Assembly: GCA_035544675.1 (NCBI GenBank)
Contig: DATKCA010000098.1
Location: forward strand, 1 to 39,002
From: DATKCA01 sp035544675
Lineage (GTDB): Bacteria; Acidobacteriota; Thermoanaerobaculia; Gp7-AA8
Direction: 5' to 3'
DNA: 39,002 bases
The notes beneath the pieces were generated by a model. The model did not search any database, was not told the DNA's origin, and saw only the letters and a program-made list of their open reading frames with translations. The translations under genes and the position numbers were made by a program. Positions 1 to 10,267 of this stretch are shown here, in pieces. Within the stretch, counting starts at the first letter, position 1. Each line of letters opens with the position of its first letter.

Positions 1-39
1 CGCGGTTCGTGGGACTCCTTCGTGAAATTCGCCTCCTGT

Positions 40-61
40 AGGCCTCAGGCTCCTGAGGCCT
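40..61. repeat. Perfect 10-bp inverted repeat
   Basis: Two 10-base arms (AGGCCTCAGG and CCTGAGGCCT) are separated by two bases. There is no T-run on either side, so it does not look like an intrinsic terminator. I see no gene I can support between bases 1 and 231. Confidence 0.5.
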
Positions 62-231
62 GTGCGCTGAGATCACGGGCAGCTCCATCTCTACGATCTG
101 GTGGGGCGTCGGATGTGCTGCGCCGCACCTCAGGATAGGCATGTCGTTAGCCGCCACGTCGCACCCGTCCGTCGGGTTAAAGGCAAGAACCGCCGGGCAG
201 CCTCGAGAACCGTTACCTATGCGGCCGCGTC

Positions 232-344
232 GGCTAACTTAGTTAAACTAGCGCGTGCAGCCGACGCGACCCGCGGCAACATCCACGCAGTTGGGCTACG
301 ATCTCCCGTGCGGGTCGCGCGGCTGAAGCGCAGGTCCGTTAGGC
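232..344 (+). other. attC-like recombination site (putative)
   Basis: The right end carries GTTAGGC (338-344), which fits the integron core GTTRRRY. The left end carries GGCTAAC (232-238), one mismatch from RYYYAAC. Between them lie arms of 17 and 16 nt (258-274 and 310-325) that pair perfectly except for one extra A near 266, resembling the extrahelical base of attC sites. GCGC at 251-254 can also pair with GCGC at 328-331. This box order (R, L, loop, L, R) is the known layout of integron cassette attC sites. The spacers are asymmetric (12 versus 6 nt) and no integrase is in view, so it may be a lone or decayed site. The 164 bases after it, up to the DUF1697 gene, hold no other feature I can name. 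Confidence 0.42.
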
Positions 345-508
345 CGACCGGCGTTCCTGATCCAAACACGATCGCCGTCTTCATGAACTCGCGCGGCCTG
401 GCCTGGCCGCGGGCGCAACATTGGTATAGATGGCTGCCGGAAGAACGACGATCTGTTGTCGTCTGTCCGAGTGCATCCGTTTTCAAGCGGCCTGGCAGGA
501 GGAAACGC

Positions 509-1039
509 GTGCCTCTCGTGGTTCTGTTGAGAGGGGTCAACGTCGGCGGTCACAGGACGTTCCGACCTGCCACGCTCGCCGAACAACTGAAGCACCTTGA
601 TGCCGTCAACATCGGCGCGGCGGGGACCTTCGTCATCCGCCAGCCGGTTACACGGTCGCAACTCCGCGCCCAATTTGCGCGAAGGCTGCCCTTTGATACC
701 GAGATCGTGATCTGCCAGGGCCGCGAGATTGTCAGGCTGATATCTCAGAATCCTTTCGCGGGGCAGCACGTGCGACCCGACATCGTCCGCTTTGTGAGCA
801 TCCTTTCCAAACGGCGCCGCTCGGCACCGCCGACGCCGATGAGCTTTCCCTCCAGCGGCAAGTGGCTGATGAAGATCCTGATGAGCGACAACCGCTTCGT
901 CGTCGGCGTGTATCGCCGCCATATGAAGGTCATCGGCTATCTCGGAGCGCTCGACCGGCTCTTTGGAGTTCCTGTCACTACGCGCAACTGGAATACCATC
1001 ACCGCGATCGCCAAGGTGCTCGGAGACGGAGGAACCTGA
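509..1039 (+). CDS. DUF1697 family protein
   Basis: The 176-residue product begins VPLVVLLRGVNVGG, the characteristic start of the DUF1697 family (first strand plus LRGVNVGG motif). It continues with the family pattern of 'LKHLDAVNIGAAGTFV' and 'FARRLPFDTEIVIC'. The GTG start at 509 is chosen because GGAGG lies 7 bases upstream and because the family usually starts at this motif and is about 170-180 residues long. The open frame reaches back to base 101, but that extension is arginine-rich and unlike any protein. The biochemical function of the family is unknown. The gene lies 165 bases after an attC-like site, so it could be a cassette gene, but no second attC is visible downstream. Confidence 0.85.
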   Translation: MPLVVLLRGVNVGGHRTFRPATLAEQLKHLDAVNIGAAGTFVIRQPVTRSQLRAQFARRLPFDTEIVICQGREIVRLISQNPFAGQHVRPDIVRFVSILSKRRRSAPPTPMSFPSSGKWLMKILMSDNRFVVGVYRRHMKVIGYLGALDRLFGVPVTTRNWNTITAIAKVLGDGGT

Positions 1040-1144
1040 TCGGAAACCTCGCCGACGGCGAAGGGATGCCGTCAACGTGAAACGGACTTCGGCCCGCCAG
1101 CTGCTATTCTGACTTCACGTTCATCGAAGCCGCTCACCTGGCAA

Positions 1145-1162
1145 CGTCAGCCGCGGCTGACG
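1145..1162. promoter_or_regulatory. 18-bp perfect palindrome upstream of a broken gene
   Basis: CGTCAGCCGCGGCTGACG is its own reverse complement. It lies 35 bases before the ATG at 1197 and about 35 bases after a TATTCT box (1105-1110). It could be an operator or a short hairpin; no regulator is implicated. Confidence 0.4.
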
Positions 1163-1196
1163 CGCGTTTCGTCAGGCCTCCAGAGGAGAATCGCTC

Positions 1197-1307
1197 ATGC
1201 CCAACCTGCTGCGAAATGTGCTTGCCCTCCTCGCGGGAATCGCCATTGGCGGAGGTGTCAACATGGCACTCATCACTCTCAGCCCGTCGCTCATTCCTGA
1301 TCGATGA
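1197..1307 (+). pseudogene. Truncated small membrane-protein gene (N-terminal fragment)
   Basis: A 36-codon frame starts at ATG 1197 with an AGAGGAGA ribosome-binding site just upstream. It encodes one hydrophobic helix followed by NMALITLSPSLIP. From memory, this matches the N-terminus of a conserved bacterial membrane protein of roughly 130-150 residues that starts with LAGxxxGxxVNMxLIxLGxxLIPPP. Here the frame stops right after that motif, and the rest of the protein is absent. The TGA overlaps the ATG of the next gene (ATGA at 1304-1307), so the remnant may now serve as a leader peptide coupling translation of that gene. It may also be a genuine small membrane protein. Confidence 0.45.
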
Positions 1308-2026
1308 ACGTCGAGCGCACCGCTGAAACTGCATTCACCGCTCAGTTCGAGAGCGAAGAGGAGGTCAGGGATGAGCACCGCACCAATCTCTCCTTCGGCG
1401 CCCTCCGCCTGCCGACATCCGAGGGCGTCGCTCTGCACACCGTCCTCCAGGTGACGCTTCGCGGCCCGTGGACGGGAGAGATCGTGGTGCGAGCCACGGT
1501 CGTGGCGGGGCTGCCGGATGGGGTCGCCCTGGCCGTGGAGGGAGATCCGGAGGAGATGCTCGCTCGACTGCTGACCAGACCGCCAGAAGCTGCCGCGGAC
1601 GAAAAGGAATCGGCTGAGAAGAGTCAGAATGCCTGGGATCGCGTGCGGGCACTCTCGCAGATGGAGAAGATCCTCCTGGCGGTGAAGGCGGATCGGACGG
1701 AGCGGGCCCTCCTGCTCGCGGACAACGACCCGAGAGTGCTGCTCTCGATCCTGCGCAATCCGCGGCTGACGGTGGACGAAGTGGTGAGGTTGGCCAAGTC
1801 GTCGTTCCTGAACTATCAGATCGCCGACGAGATCATGAAGGCGGCCCAGTGGATGGCCAGCATCGACGTACGGGTTGGCCTCATCCACAATCCGAAGACC
1901 CCTCAGGCGTTCGCGCTCCGGATCCTGCCGACCCTTCCCGACTCCGAGGTCAAAGCGATCGCACGAGGGGGGATGAACACCGCGCTGAAGCAGGCCGCGC
2001 TGCGGCGGCTACAGAGCAAGGGATAG
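1304..2026 (+). CDS. PilZ-like protein with C-terminal helical repeats
   Basis: This is a soluble 240-residue protein with no signal peptide. Residues about 10-90 form a beta-rich segment arranged like a degenerate PilZ domain ('NLSFGALRLPTSEGV', 'VVAGLPDGVALAVEG'); the RxxxR motif of c-di-GMP-binding PilZ domains is not evident. After an acidic linker (about 93-108), residues 110-240 are helical and repetitive, with 'LADNDPRVLLSILRNPRLT' and a related 'GLIHNPKTPQAFALRILPTL'. These resemble HEAT-like repeats seen in bacterial proteins of unknown role. The start overlaps the stop of the upstream fragment and has no Shine-Dalgarno sequence, suggesting translational coupling. The fold assignment is an inference. 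Confidence 0.7.
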   Translation: MNVERTAETAFTAQFESEEEVRDEHRTNLSFGALRLPTSEGVALHTVLQVTLRGPWTGEIVVRATVVAGLPDGVALAVEGDPEEMLARLLTRPPEAAADEKESAEKSQNAWDRVRALSQMEKILLAVKADRTERALLLADNDPRVLLSILRNPRLTVDEVVRLAKSSFLNYQIADEIMKAAQWMASIDVRVGLIHNPKTPQAFALRILPTLPDSEVKAIARGGMNTALKQAALRRLQSKG

Positions 2027-2035
2027 CGCGGTGGC

Positions 2036-2797
2036 TCAGCGCGAGTCGCGCGCCATCGCCACGAGGACCCGCCGCGCGGCGTCCGACGAGCGCACGTCTT
2101 CCGGAAACGCGATGCGAGCTCCCTTCATCCCCTCTTTGGTTTTTACCCTCACCACGAATCCGAGCCGGTCGCAGGCGACCATCTGCGCCTCCTCCGCATC
2201 GAGCCCGCCGAAGCGGCGGGTGATGTTGCGCAGCGCCTCGGCGTGATCGCGGTTCATGTGCTCGATGATTCCCGCCGACACGGCGGCGAGAGGATCGACC
2301 TCCGCGGTCGCGAACGCGCCGGCCTCGACCCACCCCATCACTCCGAAGCCGCCCACGAAGTAGATCTGCGCGATCTCGAGCTGGAAGAAGGAGAAGTCGG
2401 AGAACGAGATCCAGTGACGCGCCGACGGATGGCGCTCCAGATAGGCTTCCCGGAGCGGCTGGCCGCCCTCGTCGATCCGGCGGACGGTTCCGAGCAGAGT
2501 GGCGCGCTGAAGGCCGAGAGGATCGGCCTCGCCGCCGCTCTGCATCACCAGCAGGCTGGCTCTCGGATCGGCGAGAAGGTTCTGCGTGTGAATGGCCATG
2601 CTGCTGATGAGGAAAAGCGGTGCTCCCTCCGGCCCCAGGGCATACGGCATGACCGAGGCGAAGGGGTAGCCGGGGTGATGCTGGGAGTTGGTTGCGAGCG
2701 TGCCGATCCGCTCGCGGTCCATGAGCGTGCGCGCGCGCTCGGCGTGACTCGGTTCCGGCACGGTCTGGGGAGGAGCGGATGAGGCGTGTCGTGTCAT
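2036..2797 (-). CDS. HugZ-type pyridoxamine-5'-phosphate-oxidase-fold protein
   Basis: The 253-residue protein has two domains. Residues about 18-165 form a split-barrel PNPOx-like domain ('RIGTLATNSQHHPGYPFASV', 'PLFLISSMAIHTQNLLADPR', 'YFVGGFGVMGWV'). Residues about 170-250 are a DUF2470 domain with 'IIEHMNRDHAEALRNI', where the conserved HMNxDH histidines sit. This two-domain order is that of HugZ/HutZ-type haem-utilisation proteins, which bind haem and can take part in its breakdown; other members bind flavin. No haem uptake genes lie next to it, so the substrate is uncertain. The gene is divergent from the lipoprotein hydrolase, with a 64-bp gap that must hold both promoters. Confidence 0.85.
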   Translation of the reverse strand: MTRHASSAPPQTVPEPSHAERARTLMDRERIGTLATNSQHHPGYPFASVMPYALGPEGAPLFLISSMAIHTQNLLADPRASLLVMQSGGEADPLGLQRATLLGTVRRIDEGGQPLREAYLERHPSARHWISFSDFSFFQLEIAQIYFVGGFGVMGWVEAGAFATAEVDPLAAVSAGIIEHMNRDHAEALRNITRRFGGLDAEEAQMVACDRLGFVVRVKTKEGMKGARIAFPEDVRSSDAARRVLVAMARDSR

Positions 2798-2848
2798 CCG
2801 CGAAGTATGTCACCACCGCCGCGTCTCCTCACGGAAGGCGCGGCATCG

Positions 2849-2854
2849 TATTCT
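2849..2854 (+). promoter_or_regulatory. -10-like TATTCT box, near-leaderless start
   Basis: TATTCT ends 7 bases before the ATG at 2862. If it is the -10 element, transcription would begin at or next to the start codon, giving a leaderless mRNA. No Shine-Dalgarno sequence is present. Confidence 0.35.
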
Positions 2855-2861
2855 GTCGAGC

Positions 2862-3896
2862 ATGACACGCGGACACGGCCGGCTGGCCCTGGCCATCTTC
2901 TGGGTCGCGGCGACCGGCTGCGAGTCGGCGCCAACGGCTCCGCGCCATTCCACGCCGGAGCCGCCTGCCGGCGTCGACGAGTCCTTCGAGACTCTCTACG
3001 ACTCATCGCGAGGACGCGACGTTCCAGTCAAGGTCTACGCTCCGGCCGGCGGCGAGGGGCCGTATCCGGTCATCTTGTTCTCTCACGGTCTCGGCAGCTC
3101 CCGGCAGGGCTACGTCTACCTCGGCCGTGAATGGGCCAGCCGCGGCTTCGTGTCGATCCACGTGCAACACACCGCCAGTGACAGCGAGGTCCTGCGAACG
3201 GAAGGGCGCTGGGCGATCTATCGAGCGGCCTACGACAGCCGGGAGTATGCGGACCGGCCTCTTGATGTCAGCTTCGTGATCGACGAGATGGAGGCGCGCG
3301 CCGGCAGGACCGGCCAGGCCGGGATATGGCGGAAGCTGGATCTCACACGCATCGGCGTCGGTGGACACTCCTACGGCGCGCACACGGCCCTGGTTCTGGT
3401 GGGAATGGTCGTGAACTTCCCCGAGGCGGGGAGCCGGAGCTTCCGGGACGAGCGCGTGAAGGCGGCGCTGATCCTCTCGCCGCCCACGATGGACTGGTCG
3501 CCGACTCCGAAGGAGTTTGCCGCGATCACAGTGCCGACGATGCACATCAGCGGCACGCGCGACTCCTCCTGGTTCTGGAGGACGACCCTCAGGCATCGGC
3601 GGCGGGCCTTCGATTCCATCGGCGGGGCTCCGCGCTACTTCCTGAACATCGACGGCGCCGAGCACCTGACGTTCGCAGACCGGGAGACCATCGCTCTGGC
3701 GAAGCGGAACGGGCGGCTGGACCGGACGGATCCTCCGGTGCTGCTCTCGCGCGACTCTGCGCAGCAGCGCCACGTCGATCTCATTCTCGAGTACAGCGGC
3801 GCGTTCTGGGAGGCGTATCTCCGCGGCTCGGAGCGGGCCCGGGAATGGCTGCGCTCCGCGCAGCCGGAAGGAGCTGTGATGGAGCGGAGGGAGTGA
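2862..3896 (+). CDS. Lipoprotein alpha/beta hydrolase (PAF-acetylhydrolase-like)
   Basis: This 344-residue protein has a short lipoprotein signal peptide ending in a lipobox (VAATGC, Cys20), so it should be anchored in a periplasm-facing membrane. An alpha/beta-hydrolase fold follows: 'YPVILFSHGLGSSRQGY' supplies the oxyanion loop, GGHSYGAH holds the nucleophile Ser170, SGTRDSS holds the probable acid Asp234, and DGAEHLTF holds His268. This arrangement is like that of platelet-activating-factor acetylhydrolase and related bacterial esterases. The substrate cannot be told from the sequence. The next gene downstream (mrpG) is on the opposite strand and ends 15 bases away. Confidence 0.85.
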   Translation: MTRGHGRLALAIFWVAATGCESAPTAPRHSTPEPPAGVDESFETLYDSSRGRDVPVKVYAPAGGEGPYPVILFSHGLGSSRQGYVYLGREWASRGFVSIHVQHTASDSEVLRTEGRWAIYRAAYDSREYADRPLDVSFVIDEMEARAGRTGQAGIWRKLDLTRIGVGGHSYGAHTALVLVGMVVNFPEAGSRSFRDERVKAALILSPPTMDWSPTPKEFAAITVPTMHISGTRDSSWFWRTTLRHRRRAFDSIGGAPRYFLNIDGAEHLTFADRETIALAKRNGRLDRTDPPVLLSRDSAQQRHVDLILEYSGAFWEAYLRGSERAREWLRSAQPEGAVMERRE

Positions 3897-3911
3897 GAGG
3901 AGATACGGCGC

Positions 3912-4289
3912 TCAGCCGCCGTTGGCCGGGGTGCCGGCAGCGGTGTCCTCGCCAACGGGCGCGCCACCGAGGTCGCAGGCCTTCATGTCGTCGACGGTGG
4001 TGGCTTCCCAGAGCGGCACGCCGTTCATGTACGCGGCGCGGCCGAGCATGTGGGCGGCCACGGGCGCCTTGAGCAGAAAGAGGACGATGAGCAGAAACGC
4101 GCGGGTCGTCACGCCGGAGTCATTCATGTGCACGGCCAGACCGAGGGCCACGAATCCGACGCCGAGGCTGACGGCTTTGGAGGAGCTGGACATCCGGATG
4201 TAGAGGTCCGGCATGCGCACGATGCCCATCGCCGCCAGGAACAGGAACGCGCATCCGGTCAGAAGCAGGGCGGAAGAGAGGATGTTCAC
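3912..4289 (-). CDS. mrpG: Mrp antiporter subunit G
   Basis: This is the last gene of the seven-gene Mrp operon. The 125-residue protein has three hydrophobic helices and the family pattern 'LAAMGIVRMPDLYIRMSSSS', matching the GxxRxPDxYxRxH-type signature of MrpG/PhaG. A C-terminal tail of about 30 polar residues ends in APVGEDTAAGTPANGG and is not conserved. MrpG is a small structural subunit needed for assembly of the Na+(Li+, K+)/H+ antiporter complex in the cytoplasmic membrane. Its ATG overlaps the stop of mrpF by four bases (ATGA), the rule in this operon. Confidence 0.92.
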   Translation of the reverse strand: MNILSSALLLTGCAFLFLAAMGIVRMPDLYIRMSSSSKAVSLGVGFVALGLAVHMNDSGVTTRAFLLIVLFLLKAPVAAHMLGRAAYMNGVPLWEATTVDDMKACDLGGAPVGEDTAAGTPANGG

Positions 4290-4546
4290 CGCATCCTCCT
4301 TCGCTCCAGGTATTTGGAGAACGCGACGGTGCCGGCGAAGCCGACGAGGGCCAGGACGATCGCCGCATCGAGGAAGACCGGCAGCGACGTTGCCGCGTCA
4401 TAGACCAGGATGACCCCGACGGAGATGATGGCCAGCAGGTCGAGAGCGACCACGCGATCGGCGATGGTCGGTCCCTTGACGAGCCGGACGAAGGCCAGCA
4501 GCGTGGCGGCACAGAGTATGGCGAAACAGATTGCAATCACGTTCAT
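4286..4546 (-). CDS. mrpF: Mrp antiporter subunit F
   Basis: The 86-residue protein has three predicted membrane helices and the MrpF signature 'RLVKGPTIADRVVALDLL' followed by 'DAAIVLALVGFAGTVAFSKY'. The conserved Asp in ADRVVALD is thought to matter for ion transport in the Mrp complex. Start and stop each overlap the neighbouring mrp gene by four bases, so translation is probably coupled to keep subunit ratios fixed. Confidence 0.93.
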   Translation of the reverse strand: MNVIAICFAILCAATLLAFVRLVKGPTIADRVVALDLLAIISVGVILVYDAATSLPVFLDAAIVLALVGFAGTVAFSKYLERRRMR

Positions 4547-5025
4547 CGGGTCAGCTCCAGGATGCGCCGCTCGAGACCTTCCTTCACGCTCCGGCGCAAC
4601 TCGTCGGCGTCGGGCGTGTAGACGGAGTGGATGTACAGGACGGAACGGTCGTCGGCGACGTGCAGCGTCAGTGTGCCGGGCGTCAGCGTGATGAGGTTGG
4701 CGAGCAGCGTGATCTCGAAGTCGGTGCGCGCGTCGAGCGGGATGGCCACGATGGCCGGTCGCATGTGATGCGTCGGCGTCAGGACATCGTGAGCCAGCCG
4801 CAGATTGGCCTCGATCAGCTCGCGGATGAACACGAGCAGAAGGATCACCGCCCGCCAGGCCTTGTACGTGTAGGCCTCCGCCCCCGTGGCGCGCTGCGTG
4901 ACGAAGATCGTGGCGAACCCGGCCACGAAGCCGACCACGAGCGTTCCCACGGTCACACGCCCGCTGGCCAGCGCCCAGAACACGGCCAGGACCAGATTGG
5001 AGAGGAAGCCCGACGACGCGCTCAT
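4543..5025 (-). CDS. mrpE: Mrp antiporter subunit E
   Basis: The 160-residue protein starts at the ATG at 5025, which overlaps the mrpD stop (ATGA). The open frame runs further upstream inside mrpD, but that part is an antisense-like shadow. The N-terminal half has hydrophobic helices, and the family motif follows: 'LIEANLRLAHDVLTP', then 'LLANLITLTPGTLTLHV' and 'LYIHSVYTP'. The sequence NxxTLTPGT is typical of MrpE/PhaE. It is a structural subunit of the multi-component cation/proton antiporter. Confidence 0.92.
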   Translation of the reverse strand: MSASSGFLSNLVLAVFWALASGRVTVGTLVVGFVAGFATIFVTQRATGAEAYTYKAWRAVILLLVFIRELIEANLRLAHDVLTPTHHMRPAIVAIPLDARTDFEITLLANLITLTPGTLTLHVADDRSVLYIHSVYTPDADELRRSVKEGLERRILELTR

Positions 5026-6500
5026 CGCAGGACCGCCTCGATGTACGCGTTGCGGTCCAGCATCTGCGCGGCCGCGTCCATGCTGACGTCGAAGAGCCAG
5101 CTGGCCCCGAGGCCGATGGCCACGGTCACCGCCGCAAGCGCACCGATGGGGAGCGTCATGCGGAGGTCGACCGACGAGCCGCCGGCGGCCGGCCCCGGTG
5201 CAGCCTTCCAGAACACCTCGTTCCAGATCTTCGCCATCGAGAACAGCGTGAAGAAGCCGGTCACGAGGGCCACCGTGACGATGAGGAATTGGCGCGAATC
5301 GACGCCGGCGATGATGAGGCCCAGCTTCGCGAAGAAGCCAGACAGCGGCGGGATGCCGGAGAGCGACATCGCCGCGATGAGGAAAAGAGCGCCGAGCAGC
5401 GGGTTGGATCGCCACAAGCCGCCCAGATCCTTCAGCTCGTAGGTCCCGCGAAGACGGTGGACGACACCGCTGACGAGAAAGAGGTTGGTCTTCACGACCA
5501 TGTGGTGGACGATGTAGAAGATCGACGCCGCCAGCGCGAAACGGGTGAAAAGCCCGAGACCCATGATCATGTAGCCGATCTGGCTGATGATGTGGAACGA
5601 CAGGATCCGCCGCATCTCGTTCTGCGCCACCGCTCCCAGGACGCCGGTGACCATCGTCAGGCCGGCGATCGTCAGGATGAGGTTGTGCGTGAAAGCGATG
5701 TCCTGGACGAAGAGGAGCGTGAACACGCGGATCAGCGCGTACACACCGACCTTCGTCAACAGGCCGGCGAAGATCGCCGAGGTGGCGGCCGGCGGGGTGT
5801 GATACGAGGCGGGAAGCCAGAAGAAGAGCGGGAACACGGCGGCCTTGATGCCGAATGCCACGAGGAAGAGCATGGCGATCGCGGAGACCAGACCGGACTG
5901 ACCCACACCTCCCAGGCGCTGCGCCAGCGCGGCCATGTTGAGCATGCCGGTCACGCTGTACAGCAGGCCCACCCCGGCCAGAAACAGCGCGGACGACAAG
6001 AGGTTCAGCGTCACGTACTTGAGCGCCGATTCCATCTGGGCCCGCTCGCCGCCGAGCGCCATCAGGACAAAGGACGAGATCAGCATGACCTCGAACCAGA
6101 CGTAAAGATTGAAGAGATCACCGGTCAGAAATGCGCCGCAGACGCCCATCATCAGGAACGACAGCAGAGGGTAGTAGCCGTACGCCTCGCGTCCTCGATC
6201 CATCGACGCCTGTGAATAGATGACCACGGCGAACCAGATGACGGCGGACACGGTCAGCATCAGCGCGCTGAAGAGGTCCGCGACCAGCACGATCCCGAAC
6301 GGCGCCGGCCACGAGCCGACGTCGATCACGGCGATCCCGTCCGCGCGCACGAGCACGAGCAGCGCGATGGTCGAGCCGGCCAGCGCGGCGGACGTCACCA
6401 GGGCGATGGCACGCTGCACGGTCCGCGAGCGCCAGGCCAGCAGCGAGGCCGCGCCCCCGAGCATCGGGATCACGATGGGGAGAGTCAGCAGTGCGTTCAT
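5022..6500 (-). CDS. mrpD: Mrp antiporter subunit D
   Basis: The 492-residue polytopic protein is homologous to the proton-pumping subunits NuoL/M/N of complex I. Visible landmarks are 'LFNLYVWFEVMLISSFVL' with the conserved Glu, 'GIKAAVFPLFFWLPASYHTP' with the conserved Lys, and 'SFHIISQIGYMIMGLGLF'. These correspond to the Glu/Lys ion-path residues of the antiporter family. The length is normal for MrpD (about 490-500). It partners with MrpA for ion translocation. It overlaps mrpC and mrpE by four bases each. Confidence 0.95.
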   Translation of the reverse strand: MNALLTLPIVIPMLGGAASLLAWRSRTVQRAIALVTSAALAGSTIALLVLVRADGIAVIDVGSWPAPFGIVLVADLFSALMLTVSAVIWFAVVIYSQASMDRGREAYGYYPLLSFLMMGVCGAFLTGDLFNLYVWFEVMLISSFVLMALGGERAQMESALKYVTLNLLSSALFLAGVGLLYSVTGMLNMAALAQRLGGVGQSGLVSAIAMLFLVAFGIKAAVFPLFFWLPASYHTPPAATSAIFAGLLTKVGVYALIRVFTLLFVQDIAFTHNLILTIAGLTMVTGVLGAVAQNEMRRILSFHIISQIGYMIMGLGLFTRFALAASIFYIVHHMVVKTNLFLVSGVVHRLRGTYELKDLGGLWRSNPLLGALFLIAAMSLSGIPPLSGFFAKLGLIIAGVDSRQFLIVTVALVTGFFTLFSMAKIWNEVFWKAAPGPAAGGSSVDLRMTLPIGALAAVTVAIGLGASWLFDVSMDAAAQMLDRNAYIEAVLR

Positions 6501-6850
6501 CGCTCGGTCGTCGTCATCTGGTCGAGATCATCAGTCCCGACCGAGTCGTAGGTGCGATGGAAGAGCACGAGCGCAAAGGCCAGCACGCCGAATCCGATGA
6601 CGATCGCCGTCAGGATGAGCGCCTGCGGCACGGGATCGGCGACGAGCGGCCCCGGCCGCGTCTCGCCGGCGGCGATGATGGGCGGCCCGCCCCGCACCAG
6701 CCCACTGGTCGCGGCTACGAAGATGAGCAGGTTCGCCGCATGTCCGATGAGAGCCAGGCCGATGATCAGCTTCACCATGCTGCGGCGCAGCATCATGTAG
6801 AGGCCCATCGCGTAAAGCGCGCCGATCACCAGAGGAAGCACGGTGAGCAT
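6497..6850 (-). CDS. mrpC: Mrp antiporter subunit C
   Basis: The 117-residue NuoK-like subunit has three helices. It starts at the ATG at 6850, where TGATG joins the mrpB stop to this start; the longer open frame upstream is a shadow inside mrpB. Landmarks are 'MMLRRSMVKLIIGLALIGHA' followed by 'NLLIF', and 'DPVPQALILTAIVIGFGVLA', the signature of MrpC/MnhC. The C-terminal residues 100-117 are polar. It belongs to the same co-translated set. Confidence 0.94.
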   Translation of the reverse strand: MLTVLPLVIGALYAMGLYMMLRRSMVKLIIGLALIGHAANLLIFVAATSGLVRGGPPIIAAGETRPGPLVADPVPQALILTAIVIGFGVLAFALVLFHRTYDSVGTDDLDQMTTTER

Positions 6851-7274
6851 CAGTGCCGCTCCTCCTCCTCGCCAGTGAGCGATGTAATGATGAGCAGTGA
6901 CGATCCGACGATGACGAGGTAAACGCCCACGTCGAAGAGAACCGGCGTACCCACCGCGAAGCCGGACTGCTCGGACAGAGGAAGCTTGGCCCAGATGCCC
7001 GTCAGGAACTCCCGGCCGCCGACCATGGGCAGGAGGCCGGCCACGAGCGCGAGCATCAGCCCGGTGCCGATCAGGACGCACGGGTCGACCACCAGCGCGC
7101 GCCGCGCCGCCGCCGCATCCCACGCGAAGATGTACAGCGCGAACGCCGTCGCCGCAAGCAGACCTCCGGCGAACCCTCCCCCCGGCTGGTTGTGCCCTCG
7201 GAACAGCGTGTAGAACGAGAACAGGACCAGCAGCGGAATGAGAAAGCGCGCCGCCGTGCGCAGGATCAGCGAGC

Positions 7275-7278
<4 letters not shown>
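6850..7278 (-). CDS. mrpB: Mrp antiporter subunit B
   Basis: The 142-residue protein has the MrpB motif 'LFRGHNQPGGGFAGGLLAAT', which is diagnostic for this subunit, and four hydrophobic helices. It ends with 'PVLFDVGVYLVIVGSSLLI' and an acidic tail (GEEEERH). It is separate from the MrpB-like domain carried on the C-terminus of MrpA, as in typical group 1 Mrp operons. Its start overlaps the mrpA stop. Confidence 0.94.
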
Positions 7279-9520
<2,242 letters not shown>

Positions 9521-9524
<4 letters not shown>

Positions 9525-9979
9525 GGATGTCCCCGGTCGATCGTCAGGCGCGCCAGATCGGTCCGCGTCACGATGCCGACCAGTGCGCCGTCGGCGCCGA
9601 CCACGGGAAGTGCTCCGACCCGGTGCTCGATCATGAGGCGCGCCGCCGTCCCCAGCTCCTCTTCCGGCCGGATGGTGACGGGCAGCTCGTGCATGACCTC
9701 CCAGGCGGGGAGCTGCGCCACTTCCTCATACGCCTCCTCGAGCGATGAGACGTCCACGTATTCATCCTGGAGAGACATGAGAGTGATGTTGGAGGCCGGC
9801 GCGTTGCGCGCCTGCGGGACGAGGTCGGCGACGCTGATGACACCGACGACTCTGCGCTGGTCGTCCACCACCGGCACGACGCTGATGCGCCGCTCCATCA
9901 TGGTGCGGACGACGTCTGCGATGAGGGTGTCTCGGTGGGCGGTGTAAACAGGAGTCGACATCATCGAGGCCACATTCAT
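9521..9979 (-). CDS. CBS-pair domain protein, first gene of the mrp operon
   Basis: The 152-residue protein consists of two CBS motifs and nothing else. CBS1 covers about residues 3-58 ('MSTPVYTAHRDTLIADVV', 'VVPVVDDQRRVVGVISVADL') and CBS2 about 95-150 ('ALPVVGADGALVGIVTRTDL'). CBS pairs form Bateman modules that bind AMP, ATP or S-adenosyl compounds and gate enzymes or transporters. The ATG at 9979 is preferred over the one 54 bases upstream because GGGAGAG lies 5 bases before it. Translational coupling to mrpA suggests a nucleotide-sensing regulator of the antiporter, which is an inference. Confidence 0.9.
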
Positions 9980-10106
9980 GCGAACTCTCCCTTTCAGCGC
10001 GTTGTCCAGGCGGACACGGACCGCGCGGTGCAACTCAAAAAGTTGTGAGGGGGAACGGAGCGTCAGCTACATCAGGCGGGGCGCCGGCCTCGTTGGAGAA
10101 CACCTT

Positions 10107-10147
10107 CCACTGCCGGAGCAGCAATGCTCCGCCTCCTCCGGCAGTGG
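10107..10147. repeat. Nested hairpin with GCAA tetraloop in divergent intergenic region
   Basis: The outer arms CCACTGCCGGAG (10107-10118) and CTCCGGCAGTGG (10136-10147) match perfectly over 12 bp. A second stem, GGAGCA/TGCTCC (10115-10120 and 10125-10130), closes a GCAA loop and competes for the inner GGAG. No T-run follows. The region 9980-10391 lies between the divergent CBS/mrp operon and the HPF-like gene; it holds this structure and the G-rich hexamer repeat, and no gene I can support. Confidence 0.55.
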
Positions 10148-10267
10148 GGCTCCAGACGGCGCTGGTCATGCGCGGATCATAGCAAGAGGCGAGCCCTTCC
10201 GGTACCACGGCAGGATGGATGGAGCGCCGGTGTGCTCACGCATCCAGGTCGAACGGAATCAGAAGCC

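Noticed and set aside
101..508. Upstream extension of the DUF1697 open frame
   Set aside because: It is arginine-rich, has no family similarity and overlaps the attC-like site; the family start with a ribosome-binding site is at 509.
1145..1162. Second attC site closing a DUF1697 cassette
   Set aside because: It is a perfect short palindrome without the GTTRRRY and RYYYAAC core boxes.
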